This document shows, piece by piece, positions 1-10,827 of a DNA stretch of 64,000 nt. The position numbers were made by a program, and so were the translations under genes. Under the pieces are notes generated by a model. The model had not been told where the DNA came from. It was given only the letters and a program-made list of their open reading frames with translations, and did not search any database. The stretch comes from Hyphomicrobiales bacterium (GTDB lineage Bacteria > Pseudomonadota > Alphaproteobacteria > Rhizobiales > Rhizobiaceae): contig UCMT01000042.1 of assembly GCA_900473795.1 (NCBI GenBank), positions 1 through 64,000 on the forward strand, read 5' to 3'. Positions within the stretch are counted from its first letter, which is position 1. The number at the start of each line of letters is the position of its first letter.

Positions 1-644
1 AATCTCCGTTCAAGGCGCAATACTATCGGCACGGATAAGTGTGGGCGCGGTTCGCGCCCGATGGAAACGAGAAAATTGAAAATATTCGAGGTATCTATCC
101 CGGGTTCTGAAAGTACATCAGATGTCGCGTTTGTCAATTCGATGATCGACGATCGTAGAATGAAATTTCAAAAGTATGATATTTAGCGGGCCTTTTCGGA
201 ACAATGTTCTCTCACTTTCTATTGCGGCGCAACATAATTCCGTGCGCCGCAATAGGCCCTGCAGGGCCGATTTGTCCGCTGTCGCGTTCTCGATTGCGAG
301 CTCACGGGCGCCCCTCAGCAGCATCGCGTCGACAGCATTCTGAAGGGCGGCGTGACATTGCCGGCTGCGCCCCACATCGATGAGGGCAGCGGGAAGAATA
401 CAGCCTCGACAAGCCCGATAGCGGGCCCGTTTCCTCGTCTTTGGTGCTTTCGGCTTGACCCCCGACGAGCACATTCATCGATAAGCACCACCTTAGCATT
501 GCAACCGGTGCAGGGCGATGGCCTCTGCTTAAAGAGATGTGCTTTCCCCCGATACGGCGAAAACAGAGCCGCGACGTACCGTGGATAGTCTCAAGACAGA
601 GGCATCATGCGCATTCGCGCAAAGAGAATTGAAGTCAATGGTTC
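1..644. other. non-coding stretch at left edge
   Basis: I see no convincing gene here. A perfect 7-bp hairpin at 43-59 (GGGCGCG, 3-nt loop, CGCGCCC) has no T-run and could be the terminator of a gene to the left of the window. A minus-strand reading frame of 118 residues (118-474) is open but has no convincing ribosome site at a sensible distance and no family I recognise, so I do not call it a gene. Confidence 0.4.
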
Positions 645-1637
645 TCACCTCGGAACGGCCGAACGTCGATTGACGAAGTCCACACGCACTCCTGGCCTGA
701 CCATCCCGGCCAGCTCTTCAGCATCCCAGTTTGTGAGCCGCACGCAACCGTGCGATCCAACCTTGTCGATAAGCTTGGGCTCAGGTGTCCCATGTATTCC
801 ATAAGTCGGCTCGGTCAGGTCGATCCAGACGCTGCCGACCGGACCGTTTGGTCCTTTTGGAATCGTCAAGATCTTGTTGTTCTTTCCCTGCTTGAAGTTG
901 AGCTCGGGGTTGTATCTGTACACCGGCATCCTCGCGACGCCCTTGACCTTGTGCTGGCCTGACGGCGCCGGATTGTCTTCGCTTCCGATCGTCGCGGGGT
1001 ACACCGCAAGCAGTGATCCGTCCTCGGCATAGGCCAGCACCTGCCCTGCCTTCTTGTTGACCTCGATCCTTTTCGCCTTTCCGTCCCTTGGAGGACCAGG
1101 GTTCACGACCCACACCGTATCGCCAGGGGCGAACTGCGAGACTGGATTGAGCGCTTTCACAAGATCAATATCCATGTGGAACCGCTCGGATAGCTTCTCC
1201 GCAACGCTCGTATATCCGAGGCTCTCCATCTTTGCCTTCTCGCCATAGTCTTCAGGAATCCTGTCAACCAGCCCCGTGGCATCCTCTGCCGAGACCACGT
1301 AGCTCGCAACGATGGGGGTATGGTCTTCCAAGCGGGCGACGACGTCCTGATCCAGCTTCCCATCGACAGGAAGACTGTTCATGGCCTCAAAGCCAGCCAC
1401 CGCCTTGTTCAGGTTCTCCCCATACAAGCCATCGATCACGCCTGGAGATGAACCCGCACGGTCGAGCAGGAGCTGAAGACGGACGATCGCCGGGTCGGGA
1501 TCTGCGGCCGCGGGCGCCTCTGCCGTGAGGGAAGCAATCGAAGCCCCATTGATTGCTTCGGGAAGGAGTTCCCGCGCGGCCGTACCGCCAACGGATATGG
1601 CCAGAGCGAGCAGCGACATCGGCAGGGCAGTTTTCAT
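645..1637 (-). CDS. L,D-transpeptidase (YkuD) with peptidoglycan-binding domain
   Basis: Periplasmic cell-wall enzyme expected to make meso-DAP cross-links or attach proteins to peptidoglycan. The ATG at 1637 is chosen because it starts directly with a signal peptide (MKTALPMSLLALAISVGG); a TTG 14 codons upstream would bury it. Residues about 45-105 look like a PG_binding_1 repeat (LQLLLDRAGSSPGVIDGLYG), about 130-185 a LysM-like stretch, and the C-terminal 150 residues a YkuD domain with YGIHGTPEP and the catalytic Cys in GSHGCVRLT. Length (330 aa) is normal for the family. It lies downstream of the sensor operon on the same strand, 117 bp away, so it may have its own promoter. I see no reason to doubt activity. 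Confidence 0.9.
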   Translation of the reverse strand: MKTALPMSLLALAISVGGTAARELLPEAINGASIASLTAEAPAAADPDPAIVRLQLLLDRAGSSPGVIDGLYGENLNKAVAGFEAMNSLPVDGKLDQDVVARLEDHTPIVASYVVSAEDATGLVDRIPEDYGEKAKMESLGYTSVAEKLSERFHMDIDLVKALNPVSQFAPGDTVWVVNPGPPRDGKAKRIEVNKKAGQVLAYAEDGSLLAVYPATIGSEDNPAPSGQHKVKGVARMPVYRYNPELNFKQGKNNKILTIPKGPNGPVGSVWIDLTEPTYGIHGTPEPKLIDKVGSHGCVRLTNWDAEELAGMVRPGVRVDFVNRRSAVPR

Positions 1638-1721
1638 GGAGGACAAATGGCCGGCGCCGGAACTTGTTCCATCGTGCAATTGCCTAAGCTTCGTCGCCTT
1701 ACTCTTTCAACCGCCTTGAAG

Positions 1722-1730
1722 CCCCCCCCC
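1722..1730. repeat. homopolymeric C9 tract
   Basis: Nine consecutive C residues in the 117-bp gap between the L,D-transpeptidase start and the end of the upstream hybrid kinase. Runs of this length can slip in replication; here it sits in the likely promoter/leader of the transpeptidase. Confidence 0.6.
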
Positions 1731-1754
1731 TTGATATATGAGACGCGGTCAATT

Positions 1755-3464
1755 TCATTTGTAGGATTGTCTAAGGTTGCTCTCAGATGACGCTTCGGAT
1801 GCGAACGATCGAGAGAGTGCCGCAACCAACTGGTCCTGCGAAAACGGTTTGCTCAGCCGAAGTATGTCTGGCAGTTCAACGCCGCCGGGCAGTTCGACGT
1901 AACCGGAAGCCAGGATGATGGGCATTCCAGGATAGGAGATTTTGATTTGTGCAGCGAGTTCGCTGCCCGTCATACCTGGCATGGCATGATCAGTGATGAC
2001 GAGATCGAAGCTTTGGTTACGTGCCAACGCAGCCAAAGCATCCCTGCCGGAACTGACTTCCGTGACGCTGTGCCCTAGGTCCTCGAGCATCGCGGCAGTG
2101 CCCATGCTGACCAAGGCGTCATCGTCGACCACGAGAATGGTTCGGAAGACCTGGTCTCCTTCTGCTGCTGGCGCCTCTTCTTCCGCCACAGTACTGTGGG
2201 AGGGGATTTCGCCCGCAACGGGTAGCCAGAGATCTATTGTGGTGCCTGCGCTGGGCTTGCTCGACAGGACAAGTGTTCCTCCGGATTGAGCAGCCAAACC
2301 CTGAACCATGGACAAGCCGAGTCCGGTTCCCTTGCCCGTCCCCTTTGTCGTGAAGAAGGGTTCCGTCGCTCTGGCCAGAGTGTCCTCATCCATACCACAG
2401 CCGGTGTCAGCTACCCGGATCCGGATGTAGTTGCCGGGCTCGAGTTTGAGTTTCGCTGCTTCCTGACGAACGGTTTCCGGAACAGCGAAAATCGTTACCG
2501 TACCGCCTTCCGTCATGGCGTCTCGGGAATTTATGACCAGATTGAGCAAGGCCAGTTCAAGTTGGTTTGCATCGACCAAGACCCAGGGCAAGTCATCGGG
2601 TAAATCACTCCGGAGCCGGATGCCGGGGCCCATGGCACGCCGGAGCAGGTCTTCCATGCCGGTAACGACCCGGATGATATCGACGGCCTGCGGTTTCAAT
2701 TCCTGTCGGCGGGCAAAGGCCAAAAGGCGTTGAGTCAACGCCGCTCCGCGCTCGGCAGCCTGGATGGCGTTGCTGAGCAACCGGCGACTGCGATCGTCAC
2801 CGTCCGAAAGGCGCTTGCTGAGGAGCTCGAGGCTACTCAGAGCTGCCATCAGGAGGTTATTGAAGTCGTGAGCGACGCCGCCCGTCAACTGACCGATGGT
2901 GTCGAGCTTCTGCGCTTCGAACAGTTGGGCGAGGGCTTCTTCCCGCTCGCGTGTCCGCTCTTCTATCCGATATTCGAGCTGCTCATTCAGCGCGGCCAAT
3001 TGGGAGGACGACGCCTGAAGTTCGGCTGTACGATCGGCGACCCGTTGCTCAAGCTGCGCGTTGAACCGCTCCAGTTGGCGGGTCTTGCGGTACAGTTCCG
3101 CGAAGACCTTGACCTTCGCCCGCAGCAATTCCGGCACGACCGGGACGGACACATAATCCACTGCTCCGGCTTCGTAGCCCCGTAGGCGATCCGGTTCGGC
3201 CATCATCACGGCGGAAACGAAGATGATCGCCGTCTTCTGGTAACGGGGGTGCTCGCGGATCATTGCCACAAGTTCAAATCCGTCCTGGTCGGGCATGCAT
3301 ACATCGACGAGGATGACAGCTATTTCCGTTCTCAAAAGATGTTCGAGTGCCTCGCGGCCTGATTTCGCTTTGATGAGATTTTCGCCAAGCCCCTGAAGGA
3401 TAACCTCATAGCTGAGAAGTTTTGCGAGTTGGTCGTCGACGAGCAGGATGTTAACCGGGTCCAT
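1755..3464 (-). CDS. hybrid histidine kinase with N- and C-terminal receiver domains
   Basis: Soluble two-component protein of 569 aa with order receiver - coiled coil - HisKA/HATPase - receiver. The N-terminal receiver starts NILLVDDQ and has the phospho-acceptor Asp in LVDVCMPDQDG (about residue 54); residues 120-195 are a heptad-rich linker; the HisKA box is GGVAHDFNNLL; the ATPase shows N-box LLNLVINSRDAM and GTGKGTGLGLSM; the C-terminal receiver carries LVITDHAMPGMTG. There is no membrane segment or signal peptide, so the input is probably cytoplasmic or through phosphorylation of the N-terminal receiver. The ATG at 3464 lies 10 bp after the stop of the giant poly-HAMP kinase, so the two are co-transcribed and this protein is a good candidate to receive its phosphoryl group. 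Confidence 0.9.
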   Translation of the reverse strand: MDPVNILLVDDQLAKLLSYEVILQGLGENLIKAKSGREALEHLLRTEIAVILVDVCMPDQDGFELVAMIREHPRYQKTAIIFVSAVMMAEPDRLRGYEAGAVDYVSVPVVPELLRAKVKVFAELYRKTRQLERFNAQLEQRVADRTAELQASSSQLAALNEQLEYRIEERTREREEALAQLFEAQKLDTIGQLTGGVAHDFNNLLMAALSSLELLSKRLSDGDDRSRRLLSNAIQAAERGAALTQRLLAFARRQELKPQAVDIIRVVTGMEDLLRRAMGPGIRLRSDLPDDLPWVLVDANQLELALLNLVINSRDAMTEGGTVTIFAVPETVRQEAAKLKLEPGNYIRIRVADTGCGMDEDTLARATEPFFTTKGTGKGTGLGLSMVQGLAAQSGGTLVLSSKPSAGTTIDLWLPVAGEIPSHSTVAEEEAPAAEGDQVFRTILVVDDDALVSMGTAAMLEDLGHSVTEVSSGRDALAALARNQSFDLVITDHAMPGMTGSELAAQIKISYPGMPIILASGYVELPGGVELPDILRLSKPFSQDQLVAALSRSFASEASSESNLRQSYK

Positions 3465-3474
3465 CTCATTTTCC

Positions 3475-6400
3475 TCAACGATGCAACCACATACGCAGTG
3501 CAGAGAGCAACTGCTCGGTGTTGACCGGCTTGGCGAGATAGTCCGAAGCCCCCGCCTCCAGACATTTCTCGCGATCGCCTTTCATAGCCTTTGCCGTAAG
3601 GGCGACAATGGGAAGGCGGCGGAAAGCTGGGTTCGACCGGATCACCTGCATCGTTTCATATCCGTCCATGCCAGGCATCATGATGTCCATAAGCACGATC
3701 GCAACGCCGGGTTGCGCGTTGATTGCCGCAATCGCCTCGTTGCCGGTTGTTGCCGTCAGGACGTTCATACCGCGCCGTTCCAGAACACTGCTGAGCGCGA
3801 AGATGTTGCGCGCATCGTCATCGACGAGCAGAACCGTTTCTCCGACCAGATCATCGTCCGAACCGTGCAGCCGTTCCAGCATCGCCTGCTTTGCGAGCGG
3901 CAGATCAGAAACGACCCGGTGCAGGAACAGTGCTGTTTCATCGAGCAGGCGGTCGGGTGACTCGACCCCTTTCACCACCACACTCCGGGCCATGGAATGG
4001 AGTTGTGCGTCCTCCTCAAGAGAAAGCTCTCGCCCAGTGAAGACGACAACTGGAATGTCACCGATCGCGGCATCATCACGAATACACTTTAATACATCAA
4101 ATCCTGTCATATCCGGCAACCTGAGGTCGAGTACAATGCAATCTGGCGAATTCTCGCGGAGGATTTCCAGCGCCTTCGTCCCGGTGTCCACGCTCACTAT
4201 ATCGATATCATCATGACCGAGGAGTTCAGTCACGCCGAAGCGCTCGCCCTCGTTGTCCTCGACAAGGAGAAGGCGCTTGCGGCGCGGCTGCGCGTATTCT
4301 TTAAGCTTTGCGAGCGCCTGAGCCAGGCCCTCGCTGGTGGTCGGCTTGGTTATGAAGGCAAAAGCACCCCGGGCGAGGCCGTGCTGCCGGTCCTCGTCCA
4401 AAGTCACGATTTGCACGGGAATGTGACGCGTCGTTGGGTCTTGCTTGAGCTGACTGAGGACGGTCCAGCCGAGCATGTCAGGAAGAAAGACATCGAGCGA
4501 CACAGCCGTCGGTCGATACTCGCGCGCGAGTGCCAGTGCATCCGCGCCGCGCATGGCGACAAGAACCTTGAAACCGTTGTCCCTCGCCAGGTCGACCAGC
4601 ACGCTGGCATAATGCGGGTCGTCTTCAACGATCAGCAAAACAGCATCGCCAGCTTTAATCTGGTGGCGATCGTCGTGAATTTGCTCCGAGGGATTATCGC
4701 CCAGCAGGCCCGTGGCAAGGGCCGCGATAGAAACGGCAGCCGCGTCGGTTATGCTGGGTCGCATCGCGATCGGCGTGGCACCGACGAATGTCAGAGGCAG
4801 ATAGAGCGTGAATGTGCTGCCGACACCCGGAGCACTTCGTAGTTGGATTTCGCCGCCAAGAAGGTTCGCGAGTTCGCGGCTGATCGCAAGACCGAGCCCG
4901 GTGCCACCGTATTTTCGGCTGGTCGATGCGTCTGCTTGCTGGAAGGCTTCGAAAATGATGCGCTGTTTTTCCGGTGGGATGCCGATACCCGTGTCAGTCA
5001 CTTCGAACGCCACGACGGACGGTGCGTGTCGAAGGGATGGATGGTCGGGACTCCATCCAAATGTCACAGGCGAGACTTTAAGTCTGATTCCCCCGTGATC
5101 GGTGAACTTGAACGCGTTGGACAGCAGGTTCTTTAGAATTTGCTGTAACCGCTTGGAATCGGTGACGATGCTGCGATCCAGATCAGGCGTAAGCTCCACC
5201 TCGAAGGAGAGCTTGCGGTTATCGGCCTCATGACGGAATGGCCTGGTCATCACGTCGAGGAGGCTGTTGAAGAAGATTTCCTCAGCGTCGACGGACACGG
5301 TCCCTGACTCGATCTTCGACAAATCTAGAATGTCACTGATAAGATTGAGCAGATCCGTGCCGGCGCTGTGAATGGTGCGCGCGAACTCGACCTGCTTGCC
5401 CGAGAGATTGCCGTCGGGGTTTTCGCCTAGCTGCTGGCCAAGGATAAGGATCGAGTTCAGCGGAGTGCGAAGCTCGTGCGACATGTTGGCCAGGAACTCG
5501 GACTTGTACTTCGAGGTCAGCGCCAGTTCCGTTGCTTTCTCCTCCAGAGCGCGGCGGGCCTGCTCGATCTCCTGGTTTTTGGCTTCCACCTCGACGTTGC
5601 GCTCGGCGAGCTGCTGGGCCTTTTGTTCAAGTTGTTCATTGGTCTGCTGCAGCTCGCGTTGCTGGGTCTGGAGTTCAGTAGCAAGCTGCTGCGACTGTTT
5701 CAGAAGTCCTTCGGTCTGCATCGTCGCTTCGATCGAGTTGAGCACGATGCCGATGGACGTTGTCAGCTGATCGAGGAAAGACAGCTGCAGGTCGGTGAAG
5801 TTTCCGATGGAAGCAAGTTCGATGACGGCCTTGACCTGCCCCTCCGACAGGACGGGCAGCACGATTGCACTTCGGGGGCGCGCCTTGAACACGCCTGAAC
5901 CGATCGGGACGGTGTTTTTCGGCATGTCGGTGATGAGGATGCGCCGCGCATCCTGCGCGCACTGGCCGATCAACCCCTGGCCCATCTGGAGCCGGTCGGG
6001 GTGACCTTTAAAGGCATCGTCGGCATAGGTGGAAAGCAGCCGCAGACTCGACAAATCCCCTTCCGCCTCGACCTGATAAATCACCCCATGCTGCGCCCCG
6101 ACAAGTTGCGCCAGTTCCGACAGCAGCATGCGCCCGACCGTGGACAAATCCCGCTGACCTTGAAGCATATTTGTAAAGCGAGCGAGGTTGGTCTTAAGCC
6201 AATCCTGTTCGGTATTGCGCTCCGTCGTTAAGCGCAGGTTGCCAATCATCGTGTTGATGTTGTCCTTAAGCTCTGCAACTTCGCCGCGGGCCTCAACCTG
6301 GATCGATCGCGTCAAGTCGCCTTTGGTGACCGCGGTCGCGACCTCGGCGATGGCACGGACTTGCGTCGTCAGATTGGCCGCGAGGAGGTTGACATTGCCG

Positions 6401-9400
6401 GTCAAATCCTTCCAGGTACCGGCCGTGCCGGGTACGTTCGCCTGCCCCCCGAGCCGCCCTTCAACGCCGACCTCACGCGCTACGGTGGTGACCTGGTCGG
6501 CAAAGGTCGCAAGCGTCTTGGTCATGTTGTTGATGGTCTCTGCAAGCGCGGCCACCTCGCCCTTCGAAGCGACCGTCAGGTTTTGTTCGAGATCCCCGGT
6601 TGCGACCGCGGTGACCACCTTGACGATGCCGCGCACCTGCTCGGTGAGATTGGCCGCCATCACATTGACCGTGTCAGTCAAGTCCTTCCAGGTGCCGGCA
6701 ACGCCGGGGACCTGCGCCTGACCGCCCAGTTTGCCCTCTGTGCCAACTTCACGCGCGACGCGCGTGACTTCGCCGGCGAACGCGTTGAGCTGGTCCACCA
6801 TGGTGTTGATGGTGTTTTTAAGTTCCAGAATTTCGCCTTTCACGTCCACGGTGATCTTGCGCGACAGGTCGCCGCGCGCCACGGCGGTGGTCACTTCGGC
6901 GATGTTGCGGACCTGGGTGGTCAGGTTGGCGGCGAGAAGATTGACGTTGTCAGTCAGGTCCTTCCACGTGCCGGCGACACCCGGCACGACCGCTTGACCG
7001 CCAAGCCGCCCGTCCGTGCCAACTTCGCGTGCCACGCGCGTCACTTCGCCCGCAAACGAACGGAGCTGATCGACCATGGTGTTGAGGGTATCCTTGAGAA
7101 GCAGGATTTCTCCCCGCACGTCGACGGTGATTTTGCGTGACAAGTCACCATTGGCGATCGCGGTCGCGACCCCCGCGATATTGCGCACCTGTGCCGTCAG
7201 ATTGCCGGCCATCGAGTTCACCGAGTCGGTCAGATCCTTCCATGTGCCGGCGACGCCCGGGACCTCGGCCTGGCCGCCAAGTTTGCCTTCCGTGCCGACC
7301 TCGCGTGCGACGCGGGTGACCTCACCCGCGAATGCGTTGAGCTGATCGACCATGGTGTTGATCGTATTCTTCAGCTCCAGGATTTCGCCCTTCACGTCGA
7401 CTGTGATTTTGCGGGAAAGGTCGCCGCGCGCCACCGCCGTTGTCACTTCTGCGATGTTGCGGACTTGGCCTGTCAGGTTGGACGCCATGGAATTGACGTT
7501 TTCGGTCAAATCCTTCCAGGTGCCGGCGACGCCCGGAACCTGAGCCTGACCGCCGAGTTTGCCTTCAGTACCGACCTCGCGCGCGACGCGCGTCACCTCC
7601 GACGCGAAGCGGTTGAGCTGATCGACCATGGTGTTCAATGTTTCCTTCAGCTGAAGGATTTCACCCTTCACGTCGACGGTGATTTTGCGCGACAAGTCGC
7701 CATTGGCGATTGCGGTGGAAACCTCGGCAATGTTGCGAACCTGGGCGGTCAGATTTCCGGCCATCGAATTGACCGAGTCGGTAAGGTCCTTCCATGTGCC
7801 GGCGACGCCGAGCACATTGGCCTGGCCACCCAGACGCCCCTCTGTCCCGACCTCGCGCGCCACGCGCGTCACCTCACCGGCAAATCCGTTGAGCTGGTCG
7901 ACCATCGTGTTGATGGTTTCCTTCAGCTCGAGGATTTCTCCGGACACCGTGACAGTGATTTTCTTCGACAGGTCTCCCTGCGCCACTGCGGTTGCCACTT
8001 CGGCAATGTTGCGAACCTGCCCCGTCAGATTGGACGCCATGGAATTCACGGAGTCCGTCAGATCCTTCCAGGTACCGGCAACACCCTTGAGTTGGGCCTG
8101 CCCACCCAGCTTTCCCTCCGTGCCGACCTCCCGCGCCACGCGAGTCACCTCGGAGGCAAATGCATTGAGCTGGTCGACCGTGGTGTTGATTGTCTCCTTC
8201 AGCTGAAGAATCTCGCCTTTCACGTCGACGGTGATCTTCTTGGACAGGTCTCCATTGGCGATCGCCGTTGAGACGTCGGCGATATTGCGAACCTGCGACG
8301 TTAGGTTTCCGGCCATCGAATTGACGTTCTCGGTCAAATCCTTCCAAGTGCCCGCGACACCGCGCACGTTGGCCTGTCCACCCAAGCGGCCTTCAGTGCC
8401 GACCTCGCGCGCCACACGTGTGACTTCGGAGGCAAATGCGTTGAGCTGGTCCACCATCGTGTTGATGGTCTCTTTCAGTTCGAGGATTTCCCCGGACACG
8501 GTGACCGTGATTTTCTTTGAGAGGTCCCCGTTGGCAATCGCGGTCGATACCTCCGCGATGTTGCGAACCTGGGCTGTCAGGTTCGAGGCCATCGAGTTTA
8601 CGTTGTCGGTCAGATCCTTCCAGGTGCCGGCAACCCCGGGCACCTGTGCTTGCCCCCCAAGCCGGCCTTCGGTTCCGACTTCACGCGCGACACGCGTCAC
8701 TTCGCCGGCAAAAGCGTTAAGCTGGTCGACCATCGTGTTGATGGTTTCCTTCAGTTCGAGGATTTCTCCGGAAACATCCACGGTAATCTTGCGCGACAGG
8801 TCACCACGCGCGACCGCGGTTGTCACCTGAGCGATATTGCGGACCTGGGCTGTCAGGTTGCCGCACATGGCGTTAACGGAGTCAGTCAAATCCTTCCACG
8901 TTCCGGCGACGCCCGGGACGAGCGCCTGGCCACCCAGCTTTCCTTCAGTGCCGACCTCACGCGCGACGCGCGTTACCTCGGAGGCGAACGAGCGGAGCTG
9001 ATCCACCATCGTGTTAATCGCTTCCTTGAGCTGCAGGATTTCCCCGCGTACGTCGACGGTTATTTTTTTCGACAAATCGCCGTTCGCAACGGCGATCGTC
9101 ACATCGGCGATATTGCGGACCTGCGCCGTGAGGTTGGAAGCCATGGAGTTCACACTCTCGGTCAGATCCTTCCAGACGCCGGTAACTTCCCGGACCTGCG
9201 CCTGTCCCCCAAGCTTTCCATCCGTCCCGACTTCGCGAGCCACACGGGTCACTTCGGATGTAAACACACTGAGCTGTTTGATCATTGTGTTGACGATGGT
9301 TGCTGAGCGCAAAAATTCGCCCTTGAGAGGACGTCCGTCAACGTCCAAAGGGACGGTTTGCAAAAGGTCGCCTTTTGCGACCGCCGTTATCGTCCGGGTA

Positions 9401-9780
9401 ACCGCGGTTGTCGGCCAGAGCAGATCGTCGATGAGCGTATTGATCGACGTCTCCATGTCCGACCATGCGCCGTCCGAAAGACCAAAGCGTACGCGGGTGC
9501 GGGTCTTTCCATCGCGCCCGACCACCTGACCGACATGTTCCAGCTGGCGGGCCATGCGTTCATTGGCGGCGACGATATCATTGAACACATCGGCAACTTT
9601 ACCGGCGAGGCCGGTTTGGTTGCCGGGCAACCGTGCCGAAAATTCACCCCGCCGCATGGACTGCAGAGCCTCAAGAAGCTCGTTCAGGTCAACCACCGAC
9701 CCGTCGTTGCCAACAATCGCGGCGCCATCTTCGGTGCTATGAATATCGCGTGCATTCCGGGGGCTGATTGGCGTGTTCAT
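3475..9780 (-). CDS. giant soluble poly-HAMP hybrid histidine kinase with GAF and three receivers
   Basis: A 2101-residue signalling protein. The ATG at 9780 has GGAG 7 nt upstream; a longer reading frame starts 24 codons earlier without a ribosome site. Order: two diverged HAMP-like units (to about 190); eleven units of 92 residues with motifs [24 protein letters not shown](R/K)KITVDV and [19 protein letters not shown] (about 173-1185); GAF domain (about 1215-1365); glutamine-rich coiled coil; HisKA with [10 protein letters not shown] (His about 1433); HATPase; receivers at about 1712-1830 (SLDVFLPDM), 1834-1950 (VLDLRLPDM) and 1980-2100 ([11 protein letters not shown]). No membrane segment is visible. 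The architecture is that of the group III poly-HAMP kinases best known from fungi (Nik1/Os-1) and found in many bacteria. It heads the operon with the 1755-3464 kinase. The ligand is unknown. Confidence 0.93.
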   Translation of the reverse strand: MNTPISPRNARDIHSTEDGAAIVGNDGSVVDLNELLEALQSMRRGEFSARLPGNQTGLAGKVADVFNDIVAANERMARQLEHVGQVVGRDGKTRTRVRFGLSDGAWSDMETSINTLIDDLLWPTTAVTRTITAVAKGDLLQTVPLDVDGRPLKGEFLRSATIVNTMIKQLSVFTSEVTRVAREVGTDGKLGGQAQVREVTGVWKDLTESVNSMASNLTAQVRNIADVTIAVANGDLSKKITVDVRGEILQLKEAINTMVDQLRSFASEVTRVAREVGTEGKLGGQALVPGVAGTWKDLTDSVNAMCGNLTAQVRNIAQVTTAVARGDLSRKITVDVSGEILELKETINTMVDQLNAFAGEVTRVAREVGTEGRLGGQAQVPGVAGTWKDLTDNVNSMASNLTAQVRNIAEVSTAIANGDLSKKITVTVSGEILELKETINTMVDQLNAFASEVTRVAREVGTEGRLGGQANVRGVAGTWKDLTENVNSMAGNLTSQVRNIADVSTAIANGDLSKKITVDVKGEILQLKETINTTVDQLNAFASEVTRVAREVGTEGKLGGQAQLKGVAGTWKDLTDSVNSMASNLTGQVRNIAEVATAVAQGDLSKKITVTVSGEILELKETINTMVDQLNGFAGEVTRVAREVGTEGRLGGQANVLGVAGTWKDLTDSVNSMAGNLTAQVRNIAEVSTAIANGDLSRKITVDVKGEILQLKETLNTMVDQLNRFASEVTRVAREVGTEGKLGGQAQVPGVAGTWKDLTENVNSMASNLTGQVRNIAEVTTAVARGDLSRKITVDVKGEILELKNTINTMVDQLNAFAGEVTRVAREVGTEGKLGGQAEVPGVAGTWKDLTDSVNSMAGNLTAQVRNIAGVATAIANGDLSRKITVDVRGEILLLKDTLNTMVDQLRSFAGEVTRVAREVGTDGRLGGQAVVPGVAGTWKDLTDNVNLLAANLTTQVRNIAEVTTAVARGDLSRKITVDVKGEILELKNTINTMVDQLNAFAGEVTRVAREVGTEGKLGGQAQVPGVAGTWKDLTDTVNVMAANLTEQVRGIVKVVTAVATGDLEQNLTVASKGEVAALAETINNMTKTLATFADQVTTVAREVGVEGRLGGQANVPGTAGTWKDLTGNVNLLAANLTTQVRAIAEVATAVTKGDLTRSIQVEARGEVAELKDNINTMIGNLRLTTERNTEQDWLKTNLARFTNMLQGQRDLSTVGRMLLSELAQLVGAQHGVIYQVEAEGDLSSLRLLSTYADDAFKGHPDRLQMGQGLIGQCAQDARRILITDMPKNTVPIGSGVFKARPRSAIVLPVLSEGQVKAVIELASIGNFTDLQLSFLDQLTTSIGIVLNSIEATMQTEGLLKQSQQLATELQTQQRELQQTNEQLEQKAQQLAERNVEVEAKNQEIEQARRALEEKATELALTSKYKSEFLANMSHELRTPLNSILILGQQLGENPDGNLSGKQVEFARTIHSAGTDLLNLISDILDLSKIESGTVSVDAEEIFFNSLLDVMTRPFRHEADNRKLSFEVELTPDLDRSIVTDSKRLQQILKNLLSNAFKFTDHGGIRLKVSPVTFGWSPDHPSLRHAPSVVAFEVTDTGIGIPPEKQRIIFEAFQQADASTSRKYGGTGLGLAISRELANLLGGEIQLRSAPGVGSTFTLYLPLTFVGATPIAMRPSITDAAAVSIAALATGLLGDNPSEQIHDDRHQIKAGDAVLLIVEDDPHYASVLVDLARDNGFKVLVAMRGADALALAREYRPTAVSLDVFLPDMLGWTVLSQLKQDPTTRHIPVQIVTLDEDRQHGLARGAFAFITKPTTSEGLAQALAKLKEYAQPRRKRLLLVEDNEGERFGVTELLGHDDIDIVSVDTGTKALEILRENSPDCIVLDLRLPDMTGFDVLKCIRDDAAIGDIPVVVFTGRELSLEEDAQLHSMARSVVVKGVESPDRLLDETALFLHRVVSDLPLAKQAMLERLHGSDDDLVGETVLLVDDDARNIFALSSVLERRGMNVLTATTGNEAIAAINAQPGVAIVLMDIMMPGMDGYETMQVIRSNPAFRRLPIVALTAKAMKGDREKCLEAGASDYLAKPVNTEQLLSALRMWLHR
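6230..9265 (-). repeat. eleven tandem 276-bp HAMP-unit repeats inside the giant kinase gene
   Basis: The string TCCTTCCA(G/C)GT(G/A)CCGG recurs every 276 bp on the plus strand (near 6407, 6683, 6959, 7235 and so on to about 9170), giving eleven in-frame units of 92 codons. The units differ mostly at synonymous positions and at a few residues such as SKK/SRK, LEL/LQL and AFAG/AFAS, and two types partly alternate. The array is coding; unequal crossing-over would change copy number without a frameshift. Confidence 0.9.
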
Positions 9781-10425
9781 AGATGGCTCCAAATGTTTTG
9801 CCAGTATTAACGAGTGAAATATGAAGGCGCTCTTTTGTCCCCAAAGTTGCAACAGCGCGTCAAAGGTATGTAAGCTATTGCTCCTATTAAAAAATAGAAG
9901 GGCAGCCGTGGTCGAGAACGAACAAAAAGTTTCGAGTGGGCCGGTCGCAGGCGCTGTCGCGTTGCTGGGAAAACCAATTCGGCCGCAGCCGGATCACTCG
10001 GTTTTGTACACAACGTCCCAGCTCTGTGGCTGATCGTCAACGAGTTGATGATGAACTTGGCAAAGCAGGGAAAAAGGTGCGATTGCCCCGCTTGCGTGAC
10101 GCGGCGTAGATCGATCGAAGTTGCTATACCCGTGAGCCGCGGGCGTGCCGTAGAACTTCGACGTTGGACGCCCATTCTGGGCTTGAGATGTCACTCCAAT
10201 CGCGGGCCGATCGAAAGCCGATTTAAGGCGCCTGGCGAGCAGCAGCGGAATTCGCGTCTCGCGGTCAATTGCCGGCGGATTGCCAGTCCAGAAACAGTCT
10301 CGGTTCAACTTCCAAGCAGCACAAATTCGCGACTGAAAAGCATCTTGGTGCCGTTCGCAAGGTCGCGCTGACCTTGGGCATCTCGTGCAGTCTCGACGTG
10401 AGCGCGCTTCAGTGGGCAGCTCCGA
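9781..10425. other. intergenic region with the kinase operon promoter
   Basis: 645 bp without a supported gene. It must hold the promoter of the poly-HAMP kinase operon, since the ribosome site GGAG lies just upstream of 9780, but I cannot pick a -35/-10 pair with confidence. Reading frames here lack ribosome sites and recognisable motifs. Confidence 0.4.
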
Positions 10426-10686
10426 CTACTTCGGCGTATCTCCAGAAACAATCACGGTTGGGCGACCGGCGGTCCCGGATGGTGGCGGCCGGCGTTCTCC
10501 CGCCCATGATGCCGGTATGCCAGGGCACTCGATACACTCGCGACAAATTCCGTAGTCGTCCGGTTCCTGTTCAAATGGCAGTCGGCAACAGGCGCATAGC
10601 GCAACGCCAAGGGCAGCACAGTTCCTGGGATCCGGGGGGATTATCTCGATCGATGTCTCATCAAAATCCAGGGTGTCGGCTTCCAT
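10426..10686 (-). CDS. small Cys-rich hypothetical protein, possible zinc ribbon
   Basis: 86-residue protein with an acidic N-terminus and two close cysteine pairs (CACCRLP at about 32-38 and CRECIEC at about 48-54), a spacing that could bind one metal ion. Start chosen at 10686 because a strong GGAGGAG lies 6 nt upstream; the frame stays open further upstream without such a site. I do not recognise a family. The second Cys cluster resembles DksA/TraR-type fingers only loosely, so no function is given. It is monocistronic and divergent from the EAL relic. It could be a spurious frame, but the ribosome site argues for a real gene. Confidence 0.5.
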   Translation of the reverse strand: MEADTLDFDETSIEIIPPDPRNCAALGVALCACCRLPFEQEPDDYGICRECIECPGIPASWAGERRPPPSGTAGRPTVIVSGDTPK

Positions 10687-10827
10687 GATTTCTCCTCCGC
10701 GACACTTGTGCAGATTGAGATGGGATGGGGCGATCGCTCCTTCCAGACCATGTCCAGGGTTTTTCTGACGTCGAAGCCGGCGCCTTTCGCTCAAGAGACG
10801 GGCGGTTTGGTAGCAGCGACGATCACC

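Noticed and set aside
118-474. 118-residue minus-strand frame near the left edge
   Set aside because: No recognisable family, no ribosome site at a proper distance, and composition like random high-GC sequence.
1658-1669. GGAACTTGTTCC palindrome resembling a GGAAC general-stress promoter box
   Set aside because: No matching GTT -10 element at the required spacing on either strand.
7465-8271. Long His/Asp-rich plus-strand frames opposite the HAMP repeats
   Set aside because: Antisense shadows of the 276-bp repeats; they repeat with the same period and lack ribosome sites.
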